Origin: Paroceanicella profunda
GTDB taxonomy: Bacteria; Pseudomonadota; Alphaproteobacteria; Rhodobacterales; Rhodobacteraceae
Length of the DNA stretch: 64,000 nucleotides
Assembly (NCBI RefSeq): GCF_005887635.2
Contig: NZ_CP040818.1
Span: 1,394,501-1,458,500, forward strand
Direction: 5' to 3'
Below the pieces are notes generated by a model, which made no database searches, was not told where the DNA came from, and saw nothing but the letters and a program-made list of their open reading frames with translations. Shown here piece by piece: positions 23,999 through 32,474 of the stretch. Made by a program: the position numbers and the translations under genes. Position 1 is the first letter of the stretch. Every line of letters begins with the position of its first letter.

Positions 23999-24964
23999 TC
24001 AGGCGCGGGCCATATCGTCCTCGATGAACCAGCGCACCGAGTCCTCGAAGCTCTCGTCGGTCTCGAAGCCGAGGGCGCGGCCACGGGCGCTGTCGACCTT
24101 CGCGCGCCAGCCCTCGAGAATGCCCTCGATCTCCGGTTCGCGGGTCCAGGTGATGCGGGCGGCGGCCTCGGGGCCCGCGACGCGGGTCATCGCGGCGATC
24201 ATCTCGCCCACCGTGTCGGAGCGGCCGTTGAGGTTCAGCGCGCGGTTGGTGCCCCAGGCCTCCGCCGGCAGGGCGGCGGCGTGCAGGATGTTGCGTACCA
24301 CCGTGCGCGGCGCGCTGTGCCAGATCACGAAATCCTCGCCCACCGGGCAGTTCGCGGCCTCGCCCTGCAGCGGCTCGCGGAAGATCGAGGACATGAAGGA
24401 GGAGGCGGCGGCGTTCGGCTTGCCCGGCCGGATGGTGACCGAGGGCAGGCGCAGGGAGCGGCCGTCGAGGAAGCCGCGGCGGGAGTAGTCGGTGACGAGG
24501 TACTCGCAGGCCACCTTCTGCGCGCCGTAGGAGGTCTGCGGGTTGGCCGGCGTGTCGTCGCGCACGGTCTCCGGCGCCTCGCCGCCATGCGCCGCACAGG
24601 AGGAGGCGTAGACGAACAGCGGGCAGTTGCCCTGCGCCCGCGCCGCCTCCATCAGGGTGAGCGTGCCGAAGAGGTTCACCCGCATGCCGAGGTCGAAGTC
24701 CCGCTCCGCGGCGCCGGAGACCACGGCGGCGAGGTGGAAGATGGCGTCGAACTTCTCCTCGAACACCGCGTTCACCGCGCCGGGGTCGGCGATGTCGCAG
24801 GCAAGGGTGGTGACCGGGAACCCGGCCTCCGGCGCCTCGGGGGCGGCGATGTCCACCAGGGTGAGCCCGCTCACCGCCTGCCCGGCGACGACGCCCTCCG
24901 CCGCGATGGCCCGGGCCAGTTTCTGCCCGATGAAGCCGCCGCCGCCGGTGATGAGAACCCTCAT
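23999..24964 (-). CDS. denD: D-erythronate dehydrogenase-like NAD-dependent epimerase/dehydratase family protein
   Basis: A 321-residue extended short-chain dehydrogenase. It has the glycine motif LITGGGGFIGQKLARAI, active-site SS/Y-x-x-x-K (YASSCAAHGG and TSYGAQKVACEY), and the substrate-region SVTIRPGKPNAAASSFMSSI. This is the pattern of DenD proteins, which oxidise D-erythronate to 3-oxo-tetronate. The ATG overlaps the ltnD stop (ATGA). DenD is usually found with the kinase OtnK and aldolase OtnC, which are absent here, so the true substrate may differ. Confident as to family, moderate as to substrate. Confidence 0.8.
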   Translation of the reverse strand: MRVLITGGGGFIGQKLARAIAAEGVVAGQAVSGLTLVDIAAPEAPEAGFPVTTLACDIADPGAVNAVFEEKFDAIFHLAAVVSGAAERDFDLGMRVNLFGTLTLMEAARAQGNCPLFVYASSCAAHGGEAPETVRDDTPANPQTSYGAQKVACEYLVTDYSRRGFLDGRSLRLPSVTIRPGKPNAAASSFMSSIFREPLQGEAANCPVGEDFVIWHSAPRTVVRNILHAAALPAEAWGTNRALNLNGRSDTVGEMIAAMTRVAGPEAAARITWTREPEIEGILEGWRAKVDSARGRALGFETDESFEDSVRWFIEDDMARA

Positions 24965-25854
24965 GCGCGGCCTCCCAGCTTGGAGGCGAACCAGTCCACC
25001 ATTTCCGGCACCATGCGGTCGCCCGCGCCGTCGGCCTTGGCGAGGCCGAGGGCGGTCTTCGCGGCCTGGGACATGATGGAGGGCACGCCGAAATCATCGG
25101 CCATGGTGGCGTAGTAGCCCACGTCCTTGCGGGCGTTCGACACGGAGAACTGCAGCTTCGTGGCGTCGCCGTCCACCCCGTAGGCCTTGATGAAATCCAT
25201 CATGCCCGAGCCGTTCGGCCCGGCCGACATCACGCCGTAGAGCTTGTCGCGCGGCAGGCCGGCGACATCGGCCATGGCGAAGGCCTCCGACATCGCGCAG
25301 GCGGTGGTCATGGCGTAGAAGTTGTTGATGAGCTTGAGCGTGTGGCCGGCGCCCAGCGGGCCCACGTGGAACACGTTCTCGCCGAGGTCGGCGAACACCG
25401 GCTGGGCGCGGGCGTAATCCTCCTGCGCGCCGGCGGCCATGATGTTCAGTGCCCCCTCCAGCGCGTGGGTCGGGGTGCGGCCCAGAGGAGCGTCCATGTA
25501 GGCCGCGCCCGCGGCCGCCACCTCGGCGCCGAGCGCCTTGGTGGAGCCGGGCAGGGAGGTGCCGAAGTCGATCACCAGCGCGCCCGGCTTCAGCCCGGCG
25601 ATCACCCCGTCCTCGCCGCGCATCCGCGCTTCCACCGAGGCGGAAGTGTCCATGCACAGCATCACGATGTCGGCGGCGGCGGCCACCTCGCGGGCGGTGC
25701 CGACCTCGGTGGCGCCGCGGGCGACGGCGGCGTCGATGTTCGGGCGCGCGCGGTTGGCGGTGACGGTCATCGGGTAGCCGAGGGCCTGAAGCCGCTCGAC
25801 CATGGCCGATCCCATGAGGCCGAGGCCGATGAAGCCGATGGCGGGTTTGCTCAT
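24961..25854 (-). CDS. ltnD: L-threonate dehydrogenase-like beta-hydroxyacid dehydrogenase
   Basis: A 297-residue NAD(P)-dependent enzyme of the 3-hydroxyisobutyrate dehydrogenase family. It has the N-terminal cofactor motif IGFIGLGLMGSAMVERLQAL, the substrate motif MDAPLGRTPTHALEGAL (D-A-P-x-G-R/S-G type) and catalytic lysine in HTLKLINNFYAM. The family includes LtnD (L-threonate 2-dehydrogenase), tartronate semialdehyde reductase and others; the pairing with denD argues for a four-carbon acid. The ATG at 25854 is preceded by AAAGGA at 8 nt. It overlaps denD by 4 bp and follows the half-size EamA gene by 25 bp. Confidence 0.82.
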   Translation of the reverse strand: MSKPAIGFIGLGLMGSAMVERLQALGYPMTVTANRARPNIDAAVARGATEVGTAREVAAAADIVMLCMDTSASVEARMRGEDGVIAGLKPGALVIDFGTSLPGSTKALGAEVAAAGAAYMDAPLGRTPTHALEGALNIMAAGAQEDYARAQPVFADLGENVFHVGPLGAGHTLKLINNFYAMTTACAMSEAFAMADVAGLPRDKLYGVMSAGPNGSGMMDFIKAYGVDGDATKLQFSVSNARKDVGYYATMADDFGVPSIMSQAAKTALGLAKADGAGDRMVPEMVDWFASKLGGRA

Positions 25855-25879
25855 GTCGGGGTCCTTTCGGAAGTGGAGG

Positions 25880-26305
25880 TCAGCGGCGCAGAAGCACCAG
25901 CGCGCCGGCCGTGATGAGGGCGATGCCGAGCCAGCCGCTGGCCGAAAGCCTCTCGCCGAGAAACAGCGCCGCGAAGACGGCGACGAACACCACGCTGAGC
26001 TTGTCGACCGGCGCCACGCGGGACGCCTCGCCAAGCTTCAGCGCCCGGAAATAGCACAGCCAGGAAGCGCCGGTGGCCAGGCCCGAGGCCGCGAGCCACA
26101 GCAGGGTGCGCCCCGGCAGCGGGTCCGGCAGGGAGAGCTTGCCGGTGACCGCCAGCAGCGCGCCGAGCGCCAGCACCACCACGATGGTGCGGATGAAGGT
26201 GGCGAGGTCGCTGTCGATCCCCTCCACCCCGATCTTGGCGAGAATGGCGGTGAGGGCGGCAAAGCCCGCGGCCCCGAAGGCCCAGAACTGCCAGGACTGG
26301 ATCAT
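25880..26305 (-). CDS. Single-domain EamA protein (half-size transporter)
   Basis: A 141-residue membrane protein with four to five predicted helices and one EamA repeat: it begins MIQSWQFWAFGAAGFAALTA and ends FLGERLSASGWLGIALITAG. It is half the length of the full EamA protein at 23022-23912 in the same operon. Such single-repeat proteins are known in the DMT superfamily and are expected to work as dimers. Its ATG overlaps the oxidoreductase stop (ATGA). No frameshift or missing half is visible on either side, so it looks genuinely short. Confidence 0.8.
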   Translation of the reverse strand: MIQSWQFWAFGAAGFAALTAILAKIGVEGIDSDLATFIRTIVVVLALGALLAVTGKLSLPDPLPGRTLLWLAASGLATGASWLCYFRALKLGEASRVAPVDKLSVVFVAVFAALFLGERLSASGWLGIALITAGALVLLRR

Positions 26306-27363
26306 GTCGGAACCCGTCTCGGCGCGCTGCCGGAGCCGCGCGGCCCGTCGCCCGCATCGCCGGAATCGTTTCCGGGCGCGGCGGCGTCGCGCAGGGCCGC
26401 GGCGGCGGCGCCCCGGGCCTGCAGTGCCGCGGCGAGGCTGGCGCGGGCCTCGGCGAAGCCCACGGCGGGCGTGGCGCCGGTTTCCAGCATGTCGGCGAAA
26501 TGGGCCAGTTGCCGGGCGGCCGGGGTCTCCCCCCGCGCGCCGAGATCGATGGCCGAGAGCGCGCGCGCGCAATCCGCCTGGCCGTCGCCTTCGAAGCGCC
26601 AGAGCCGCAGCGAGGGGAAGCCGAGCGCACCCTCCGTGCCCGAGATCTGCCAGCAGTCATGCCCGGTGGCGGCCACGCCCGGTGTCTCGCCGGTGGCCGC
26701 GTCCCAGCCCCAGGGGGTGAGGGCGGCGTCCGAGGCGAGCAGGGTGAACAGCCCGCCGCCGGCGAAACGGCCGCAGACCGCGAACCCGTCCTCCACCGGC
26801 CCGCGCCGGGCATGGGCGGAGGAGAGGGCGGTCATCTCCACGATCTCGCCGCCGAGGGTGCGCAGCAGGTCGATCTCTTCGACCAGCGCCGAGAAGGCCG
26901 GCCCGCCGCGGGCCACCAGCCGGCGCTCGTCGGTGAACAGGCTGCGCGGCTGGCGCAGCGCCCATTGCGCCTGGATGGCGGTGAGCGTGCCGACCGCGCC
27001 GGAGGCGATCAGGCTGCGCGCCGCGCCCACCGCGGCGTGGTGCCGTCGCTCCAGCCCGATGAGGACCGGCACGCCGGCGGCGGCGGCGATCTCGATATCG
27101 GCCTCTTCCAGCGAGGTGGGCAGGGGCGGGGCCAGCAGCAGCGGCCAGCCCTTCGCCGCTGCGGCGGCGATGACCGCGGGGCGGTCCGCGCAGTCGCCGA
27201 TGATGGCGCCGTCGGCCTGCCGGGCGAACCCCTCGACCGCCGCGGGCCCGCCGGTGGCCACCAGCCCCGCCAGCCGCAGGCTCTCATGCCGGGCCAGCAG
27301 GCCCGCGCAATGCCGCAGGCCGGCCCCCTGGCCGATCAGCAGGATGGCCGGCCGGGCCCCCAT
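26302..27363 (-). CDS. Gfo/Idh/MocA-family oxidoreductase
   Basis: A 353-residue sugar or sugar-acid dehydrogenase-type protein. The N-terminal Rossmann half reads AILLIGQGAGLRHCAGLLAR; the usual E-K-P motif region is replaced by LLLAPPLPTSLEEADIEI. The C-terminal half has the two-domain Gfo fold with ARGGPAFSALVEEIDLLRTL, the helix that normally holds the G-G-x-x-x-D-x-x-x-H active-site motif; here the sequence is GPAFSALVEEIDLL, so the catalytic His is not obvious. An ATG at 27363 or a GTG at 27369 (which overlaps the uxaA stop) can start it. Substrate unknown; the altered motifs make activity uncertain. Confidence 0.75.
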   Translation of the reverse strand: MGARPAILLIGQGAGLRHCAGLLARHESLRLAGLVATGGPAAVEGFARQADGAIIGDCADRPAVIAAAAAKGWPLLLAPPLPTSLEEADIEIAAAAGVPVLIGLERRHHAAVGAARSLIASGAVGTLTAIQAQWALRQPRSLFTDERRLVARGGPAFSALVEEIDLLRTLGGEIVEMTALSSAHARRGPVEDGFAVCGRFAGGGLFTLLASDAALTPWGWDAATGETPGVAATGHDCWQISGTEGALGFPSLRLWRFEGDGQADCARALSAIDLGARGETPAARQLAHFADMLETGATPAVGFAEARASLAAALQARGAAAAALRDAAAPGNDSGDAGDGPRGSGSAPRRVPT

Positions 27364-27365
27364 GC

Positions 27366-28874
27366 TCACATCACCGCGCCGATCAGCCAGGGCACGAACT
27401 CGTTGTCCCCCAGCCCCTGGGCCTCGGATTTCGACATCTCGCCCGAGGCGACGCGCAGCAGCAGATCGTAGATCTCGCGGCCCACCTCCTCCACCGAGCG
27501 GCCCTCGGTGAGGATGGCGCCGGCGTTCACGTCCATGTCCTCGACCATGCGGGTGTACATCTCGGTGTTGGTCGCGATCTTGATGGAGGGCGAGGGCTTG
27601 GCGCCGAAGGCCGAGCCGCGCCCGGTGGTGAAGGCCACCAGGTTGCAGCCGCTCGCGATCTGCCCGGTGACGGAGGCCGGGTCGTAGCCCGGGCTGTCCA
27701 TGAAGGTGAAGCCCTTCGCCGTCACCGGCTCGCCGTATTTGTAGACGCCGTTGAGCGGCGAGGTGCCGCCCTTCGCCGCCGCGCCGAGGGACTTTTCCAG
27801 AATGGTGGTCAGGCCACCCTTCTTGTTGCCCGGCGAGGGGTTGTTGTCCATCGAGCCCTTGTTGCGGGCGGTGTAATCCTCCCACCACCTGATCAGGCCG
27901 ATGAGCTTCTGGCCGATCTCGGGGCTCGCGGCACGGCGGGTGAGCAGGTGCTCGGCGCCGTAGATCTCCGGCGTCTCGGCCAGCACGCCGGTCGCACCCT
28001 GCGCGGCGAGCAGGTCGCAGGCATAGCCCAAAGCGGGGTTCGCGGTGATGCCCGACCAGGCGTCGGAACCGCCGCACTGCAGCGCCACCATCAGCTCGGA
28101 GGCCGGGCAGGGCTCGCGCGTGAAGTCATTGGCCAGCGGCAGCATCTTCTCGATCTTCTCGATGCCGAGCTCGATGGTGCGGCGCAGGCCGGCCACGTCC
28201 TGGATGTTCATGGTCTGGAACAGCGGGCCCTGCTCCAGCCCGTAGAGGCCGAGCAACCAGTCGATCTGGTTCACCTCGCAGCCGAGGCCCACCATCAGCA
28301 CCGCGGCATGGTTCGGGTGGCGGGCATAGCCCCACATCACCCGGTTGAGCGCCTCGAACCCGTCACCGTCGCCGGCCATGCCGCAGCCGGTGCCGTGCAC
28401 GAAGGCCACCACGCCGTCGACATTCGGGTACTGGCTGAGCTTCTCCGGGGTGAAATGCGCCGCGATCCGCTTGGCCGCGGTGGCCGAGCAGTTCACCGAG
28501 GTGACAACGGCAATGTAGTTGCGCGTGCCCACCCGGCCGGAGGCGCGGCGGTAGCCCATGAACGTGTCGGGCTCCGCCGCCAGGGTGACGGGGCGCAGGT
28601 CGGTGCCGAACTCGTATTCGACATCGACATTGCGGAATTCGAGATTGTGGGTGTGGACATGTGCCCCGGCGGGGATGTCCTCGGACGCGTAGCCGATGAC
28701 CTGGGCGTATTTGCGCACGGCGGCGCCCTTCGCGATGGGCAGCAGCGCGATCTTGTGCCCCCGCGGCACGAGGCCGGTGGTTTCCACCCCGGCCTCGATC
28801 GCGGCACCCGCGGCGAGCGGCCGGATGGCCGTCACCACGTTGTCCTCGGCGTCCAGTCTGACCCAGTCAGCCAT
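27366..28874 (-). CDS. UxaA-family altronate/galactarate dehydratase-like protein
   Basis: A 502-residue dehydratase with the N-terminal SAF domain (about 10-95) fused to the C-terminal UxaA/GarD domain. Landmarks are RVGTRNYIAVVTSVNCSATA, VHGTGCGMAGDGDGF, VGLGCEVNQIDWL, ALQCGGSDAWSGITANPALG and DSPGYDPASVTGQIASG. These match altronate and galactarate dehydratases, which remove water from a sugar acid to give a 2-keto-3-deoxy acid and use a metal held by conserved Cys/His residues. It directly follows the TRAP permease (13 bp), so its substrate is probably the imported acid. Which acid is not readable. GAGAGG lies about 10 nt before the ATG. Confidence 0.87.
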   Translation of the reverse strand: MADWVRLDAEDNVVTAIRPLAAGAAIEAGVETTGLVPRGHKIALLPIAKGAAVRKYAQVIGYASEDIPAGAHVHTHNLEFRNVDVEYEFGTDLRPVTLAAEPDTFMGYRRASGRVGTRNYIAVVTSVNCSATAAKRIAAHFTPEKLSQYPNVDGVVAFVHGTGCGMAGDGDGFEALNRVMWGYARHPNHAAVLMVGLGCEVNQIDWLLGLYGLEQGPLFQTMNIQDVAGLRRTIELGIEKIEKMLPLANDFTREPCPASELMVALQCGGSDAWSGITANPALGYACDLLAAQGATGVLAETPEIYGAEHLLTRRAASPEIGQKLIGLIRWWEDYTARNKGSMDNNPSPGNKKGGLTTILEKSLGAAAKGGTSPLNGVYKYGEPVTAKGFTFMDSPGYDPASVTGQIASGCNLVAFTTGRGSAFGAKPSPSIKIATNTEMYTRMVEDMDVNAGAILTEGRSVEEVGREIYDLLLRVASGEMSKSEAQGLGDNEFVPWLIGAVM

Positions 28875-28887
28875 TGTATCAGCCCTC

Positions 28888-30477
28888 TCAGAGGAAGATT
28901 TCGACGATTCCCGGCCACACCAGCAGAACACCAAGTGCGAGCAGCTGCATCCCGATAAAGGGCAGGAACCCCTTGAAGATGTCGGTGAGCGAGATTTCGG
29001 GCGGCGCGACCGACTTCAGGTAGAACGCCGCCGGCCCGAAGGGGGGCGAGAGGAAGCTCACCTGCATGTTCATGCAGAACAGCACGCCGAACCAGATCGA
29101 CACGTTGCTGGCCGAAAGGGTGCCGAACACGCCCAGCTGCTCCACCGGCAGCTTCAGCACGATGGGCAGGAACACCGGCATCACCAGCAGCACGATGCCC
29201 ACCCAGTCCATGAACGCGCCCATGAACAGGAAGATCACCATCATCACCAGGATGATGGTCATCGCCGGCATCTCGGCGCCGGTGATGAGGTTGGCCACAT
29301 AGGTGGGCCCGCCGGCCAGCGTGTAGGCCCCGGCCAGCGCCGTGGCGCCGATGGTCACCCAGATGATGGTGCCCGTGGCCTTCACCGTGCGCAGCAGGCT
29401 GTCCCAGACCAGGCCGACGGAGGCCTCGCCGCGCACCAGCGCGATGACGAACACCGCCACGGCGCCCATGGCGGCGGCTTCCGTGATGCCGGTGATGCCG
29501 CCGTAGATGGAGCCCAGCACCACGCCGATCACGATGATCGGCGAGATGAGCCCCTTGCCCATGCCCCAGGAGGTGGCCATGCGCTCGCGCCCCAGCAGGG
29601 CGATCACGCCCACGGCCACCAGCGTCACGATGCCCAGCGGCAGCAGGTCGCTCTCCATGCCCAGCACGATCGGGTCCACGCCCTCGGTGATGGTGTTCTG
29701 CCCCAGCACGGTGAACAGGGCCGCGCGCAGGAACAGCGCGGCGCCGAAGCCGCCCACCAGCATCATCAGGAAGTCGAGGAACAGCAGCCCCTTCTCGCGG
29801 CCCACCGGCTCACCGGGAACCGGGTCGGGCAGCGGCGCGTCCTGCGGGCGGAGCTGGGTGCGGATGATGATGTAGATGATGAAGAACGAGGCCAGCATGA
29901 AGCCGGGCAGGAAGGAGGCGGTGAACAGCGAGCGGATCGAGGTCTCGGTGATCAGCCCGTACATGATGAGCACGATCGAGGGCGGGATCATGGTGCCCAG
30001 CGAGCCGGAGGCGCAGATGGTGCCCACCGCGAGGTTCTGGTTGTAGCCCAGACGCAGCATCTGCGGCAGCGCGATCAGGCCCAGCAGCACGACCTCGCCG
30101 CCGATGATGCCCGACATGGCCGCCATGATCACCGCCATGATGGAGGTGACGATGGCGATGCCGCCACGGGTGCGCGACAGCCAGACGTTCAGCGAGGAAT
30201 ACATCGCCGTGGCGATGCCCGAGCGTTCCAGCAGGTTCGCCATGAAGATGAATAGCGGAATCGAGATCAGCACATAGTCGGTCAGCAGCCCGTAGACGCG
30301 CTGGGCGAGGATGTTCAGCGGCCCGGTTCCGAAATTTCCGAACAGCAGGTCAGGCCCGAATTTCATCACCATGACGGCGACGGCAAGGAAGGCCGAGGCG
30401 AACCCGAGCGGCATCCCGATGGCCAGCGTCGCGAGCAGCGCCAGCAGCAGGATGAGCGAGATGGTACCAGTATCCAT
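28888..30477 (-). CDS. TRAP transporter large permease
   Basis: A 529-residue DctM-family permease, longer than the roughly 430-residue norm. There is an extra loop with added helices near residues 205-290 (DAPLPDPVPGEPVGREKG onward), a variant seen in the larger DctM subfamily. Conserved parts are GSLGTMIPPSIVLIMYGLIT and SFLSPPFGPAAFYLKSV. With the small subunit (10 bp upstream) and the binding protein it should form a sodium-dependent importer of a carboxylate, presumably the sugar acid handled by the genes downstream. Confidence 0.9.
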   Translation of the reverse strand: MDTGTISLILLLALLATLAIGMPLGFASAFLAVAVMVMKFGPDLLFGNFGTGPLNILAQRVYGLLTDYVLISIPLFIFMANLLERSGIATAMYSSLNVWLSRTRGGIAIVTSIMAVIMAAMSGIIGGEVVLLGLIALPQMLRLGYNQNLAVGTICASGSLGTMIPPSIVLIMYGLITETSIRSLFTASFLPGFMLASFFIIYIIIRTQLRPQDAPLPDPVPGEPVGREKGLLFLDFLMMLVGGFGAALFLRAALFTVLGQNTITEGVDPIVLGMESDLLPLGIVTLVAVGVIALLGRERMATSWGMGKGLISPIIVIGVVLGSIYGGITGITEAAAMGAVAVFVIALVRGEASVGLVWDSLLRTVKATGTIIWVTIGATALAGAYTLAGGPTYVANLITGAEMPAMTIILVMMVIFLFMGAFMDWVGIVLLVMPVFLPIVLKLPVEQLGVFGTLSASNVSIWFGVLFCMNMQVSFLSPPFGPAAFYLKSVAPPEISLTDIFKGFLPFIGMQLLALGVLLVWPGIVEIFL

Positions 30478-30487
30478 TATCGGAGCC

Positions 30488-31015
30488 TCAATCTTCCAGG
30501 TCGTCTGCGGGGTTGTGGAATTCCTTGTCCTTCGACCAGTCGCAGATCAGGTTCATGACCGCCTGGACGGCGACAAGGCAGATGATGACGAGGACCAGCG
30601 GCTTCAGCGTCGCCGGGATCGGGGGGTCGAAGGCGGTGCCGAAGGTCTCCCAGCGCAGCAGCTTGTCGCGCGCCTCGTTGAACCCGCCCCAGACGATGGC
30701 GATGGCGAAGGCGACGATGAGCACCGTGGAGATGAGATCGCAGATGCGCTGCACCGAGCGCGGCATCAGGTCGTAGAGCACGAAGATGCGGATATGCGCG
30801 CGCTGCTGCATGGAATAGAGCCCGGAGAACAGGAACACGAAGCCCGCCATCCACAGGGAAAGCTCCGTCGCCCAGAGCGTGGAGGATTCGAAGACGTAGC
30901 GCAGCACGATCTCGTAGGTCATCACCAGGACCATGCCGGCGATGAGCACCATCGTGAGGCGCCCCACGGCAATGCTGATCCAGTCCATCGCACTGGTTTT
31001 CTCATGTTCGACCAC
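30488..31015 (-). CDS. TRAP transporter small permease
   Basis: A 175-residue DctQ-family protein with four predicted helices, including EIVLRYVFESSTLWATELSL, the most conserved part of the family, and YSMQQRAHIRIFVLYDLMP. A GTG start at 31015 is favoured because AGGGAAGGGG lies about 6 nt upstream; the first ATG is nine codons later. It follows the binding-protein gene across a 95-bp gap holding a strong hairpin. Confidence 0.87.
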   Translation of the reverse strand: MVEHEKTSAMDWISIAVGRLTMVLIAGMVLVMTYEIVLRYVFESSTLWATELSLWMAGFVFLFSGLYSMQQRAHIRIFVLYDLMPRSVQRICDLISTVLIVAFAIAIVWGGFNEARDKLLRWETFGTAFDPPIPATLKPLVLVIICLVAVQAVMNLICDWSKDKEFHNPADDLED

Positions 31016-31053
31016 GTCAAACCCCTTCCCTGTGTGTCGGCGTCAGAACAGCT

Positions 31054-31079
31054 GGCGGGCACCCGTCAGGGCGCCCGCC
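31054..31079 (-). other. Stem-loop between dctP and dctQ genes
   Basis: On the minus strand an 11-bp stem (arms 31079-31069 and 31064-31054, one G-U pair) closes a UGAC tetraloop, 32 bp after the dctP stop. There is no U-tract. It very likely stabilises the binding-protein message or causes partial termination before the permease genes. Confidence 0.6.
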
Positions 31080-31110
31080 GGCCAGTGTCTCAAGGTCGCG
31101 GAAGCGTGCG

Positions 31111-32124
31111 TTACTGGATCAGGCCCAGCTTCTCGAGGAACGCCGTGTGGCTTTCGACAAGCGCCTTGGCTTCCGGGGACTTCTCGGCCCAGCCCTGCCA
31201 GGCCTTCTGTGCGGCCTTGCGGAAGGCCATGCGGTCCTCCGCGCTCCAGTCGTCGAGGCTGACGCCCTGGGCCTTCAGCTTCGCGGCGGCCTCGCGGTTG
31301 GCCACTTCGAACTTCAGCGAGGTCTGGAAGGCGAGCTTCTGCATCGCGACCTCGATGATGCGCTGGATGTCGGGCGGCAGGCTGTCCCACTTGTCCTTGC
31401 GGATGGCGAGATGGTCCGACGGCATGGAGTGGAAGCCCGGGTAGGTGGCGTGGCTGGCGATGTCGTAGAGGCCGAGGCCCACGTTGTTCGCGAGGCCCGA
31501 GGCATCCGCGCCGTCGATGATCTTGGTTTCCAGCGCGGTGAAGATCTCGGTGAAGTCCATCACCACCGGCTTCGCGCCCAGCGAGGCGAAGATCTCGGTC
31601 TCCAGGCCCGGGGGCGAGCGGAACTTCCAGTCCTTCAGGTCGGCCACGCCGTTGAGCGGCTTGTTGGAGGCGAGCGATTCCTGCCCGTAGATCCACCAGC
31701 CGACCAGGTGCATGTTGAATTCGTTGTAGAGGGCCTGGGCCTGCTCCATGCCGTCGCCGTCATACAGCCAGGCATACTGCTGCCAGGGGGTGTCGTAGCC
31801 CCCCATGATGTCGCCGACGAACTGGAAGCCGGCGTTCTTGCCGGTCTGGTAGGCGCCGCCGGTCATGTCGCCGTCGAGGATGCCCGAGGCGGCGGCGTCG
31901 AAGGTCTCCACCGTCTTCACGACGGAGGAGGAGTAGAACATCTCGATGGCGAGGCGCCCGCCCGACATGGTCTGCACATCATCGACGAACTGGCCGGCAA
32001 GCTTGCCCGACACCGTTTCCGGCGCGTAATGGGTCTGAATGCGCAGGGTGAATTCCTGGGCCATCGAGGCCGAAGCCGACAGCGCGGCCACAGCGGCCCC
32101 TGCAAGCAGAAGAGAAAGTTTCAT
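31111..32124 (-). CDS. TRAP transporter solute-binding protein (probable sugar acid)
   Basis: A 337-residue DctP-family periplasmic protein. The ATG at 32124 yields a signal peptide (MKLSLLLAGAAVAALSASAS, cut near Ala22), with GGGAGG about 9 nt upstream. The ligand arginine region reads KDWKFRSPPGLETEIFASLG, and the dimer/loop segment is TALETKIIDGADASGLAN. It is first in an eleven-gene minus-strand operon with uxaA, ltnD and denD homologues, so a four- to six-carbon polyhydroxy acid is the likely ligand; sequence alone does not say which. Confidence 0.87.
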   Translation of the reverse strand: MKLSLLLAGAAVAALSASASMAQEFTLRIQTHYAPETVSGKLAGQFVDDVQTMSGGRLAIEMFYSSSVVKTVETFDAAASGILDGDMTGGAYQTGKNAGFQFVGDIMGGYDTPWQQYAWLYDGDGMEQAQALYNEFNMHLVGWWIYGQESLASNKPLNGVADLKDWKFRSPPGLETEIFASLGAKPVVMDFTEIFTALETKIIDGADASGLANNVGLGLYDIASHATYPGFHSMPSDHLAIRKDKWDSLPPDIQRIIEVAMQKLAFQTSLKFEVANREAAAKLKAQGVSLDDWSAEDRMAFRKAAQKAWQGWAEKSPEAKALVESHTAFLEKLGLIQ

Positions 32125-32474
32125 ACATGGTCCTCCCGATGCGCGGCTCTTCTGAACGGGCCGTTTTCGCGGTCCGGCGCACAAACGATCTGTGCGCCCC
32201 GCCGAAAAACTACTGGAGGGTCCTGCCTCAAACAAGAAGAAATTCAATACCTTCACCGTTTTGCAAATGCGCAATCCGTATTGCGCCGCAACAATTCTCG
32301 CCGGTTGACGCAGCGTCGTGATGCGGGTTCGCGCAGGGGCCCTGCGGCTCTCCGCAAATCGGACCGCGCGGCCGCTGGCGGAGGGCAGCTTTGCCCTTCA
32401 CCTTCCCGGCGAAAAACCCTAGAAACGCCCCCGGACAGGGCCCGCGCGCCCCAGGAACAGATGCGGAGATCCAG
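32125..32474. promoter_or_regulatory. Divergent control region between the TRAP operon and ychF, with two dyads
   Basis: This 350-bp divergent spacer has two strong dyads: GGCGCACA-n7-TGTGCGCC (32176-32198) and GCGCAAT-n4-ATTGCGC (32269-32286). The second lies among further TTGC/GCAA half-sites (32261-32291). Both are nearer the TRAP operon start (32124) and could be operators for a sugar-acid-responsive repressor or, for the first, a leader hairpin. No regulator gene is adjacent. Promoter boxes could not be assigned firmly. Confidence 0.4.

Noticed and set aside
23022..25097. Fused 691-residue protein containing the EamA transporter
   Set aside because: The upstream part is denD in the wrong frame; the transporter starts at 23912.
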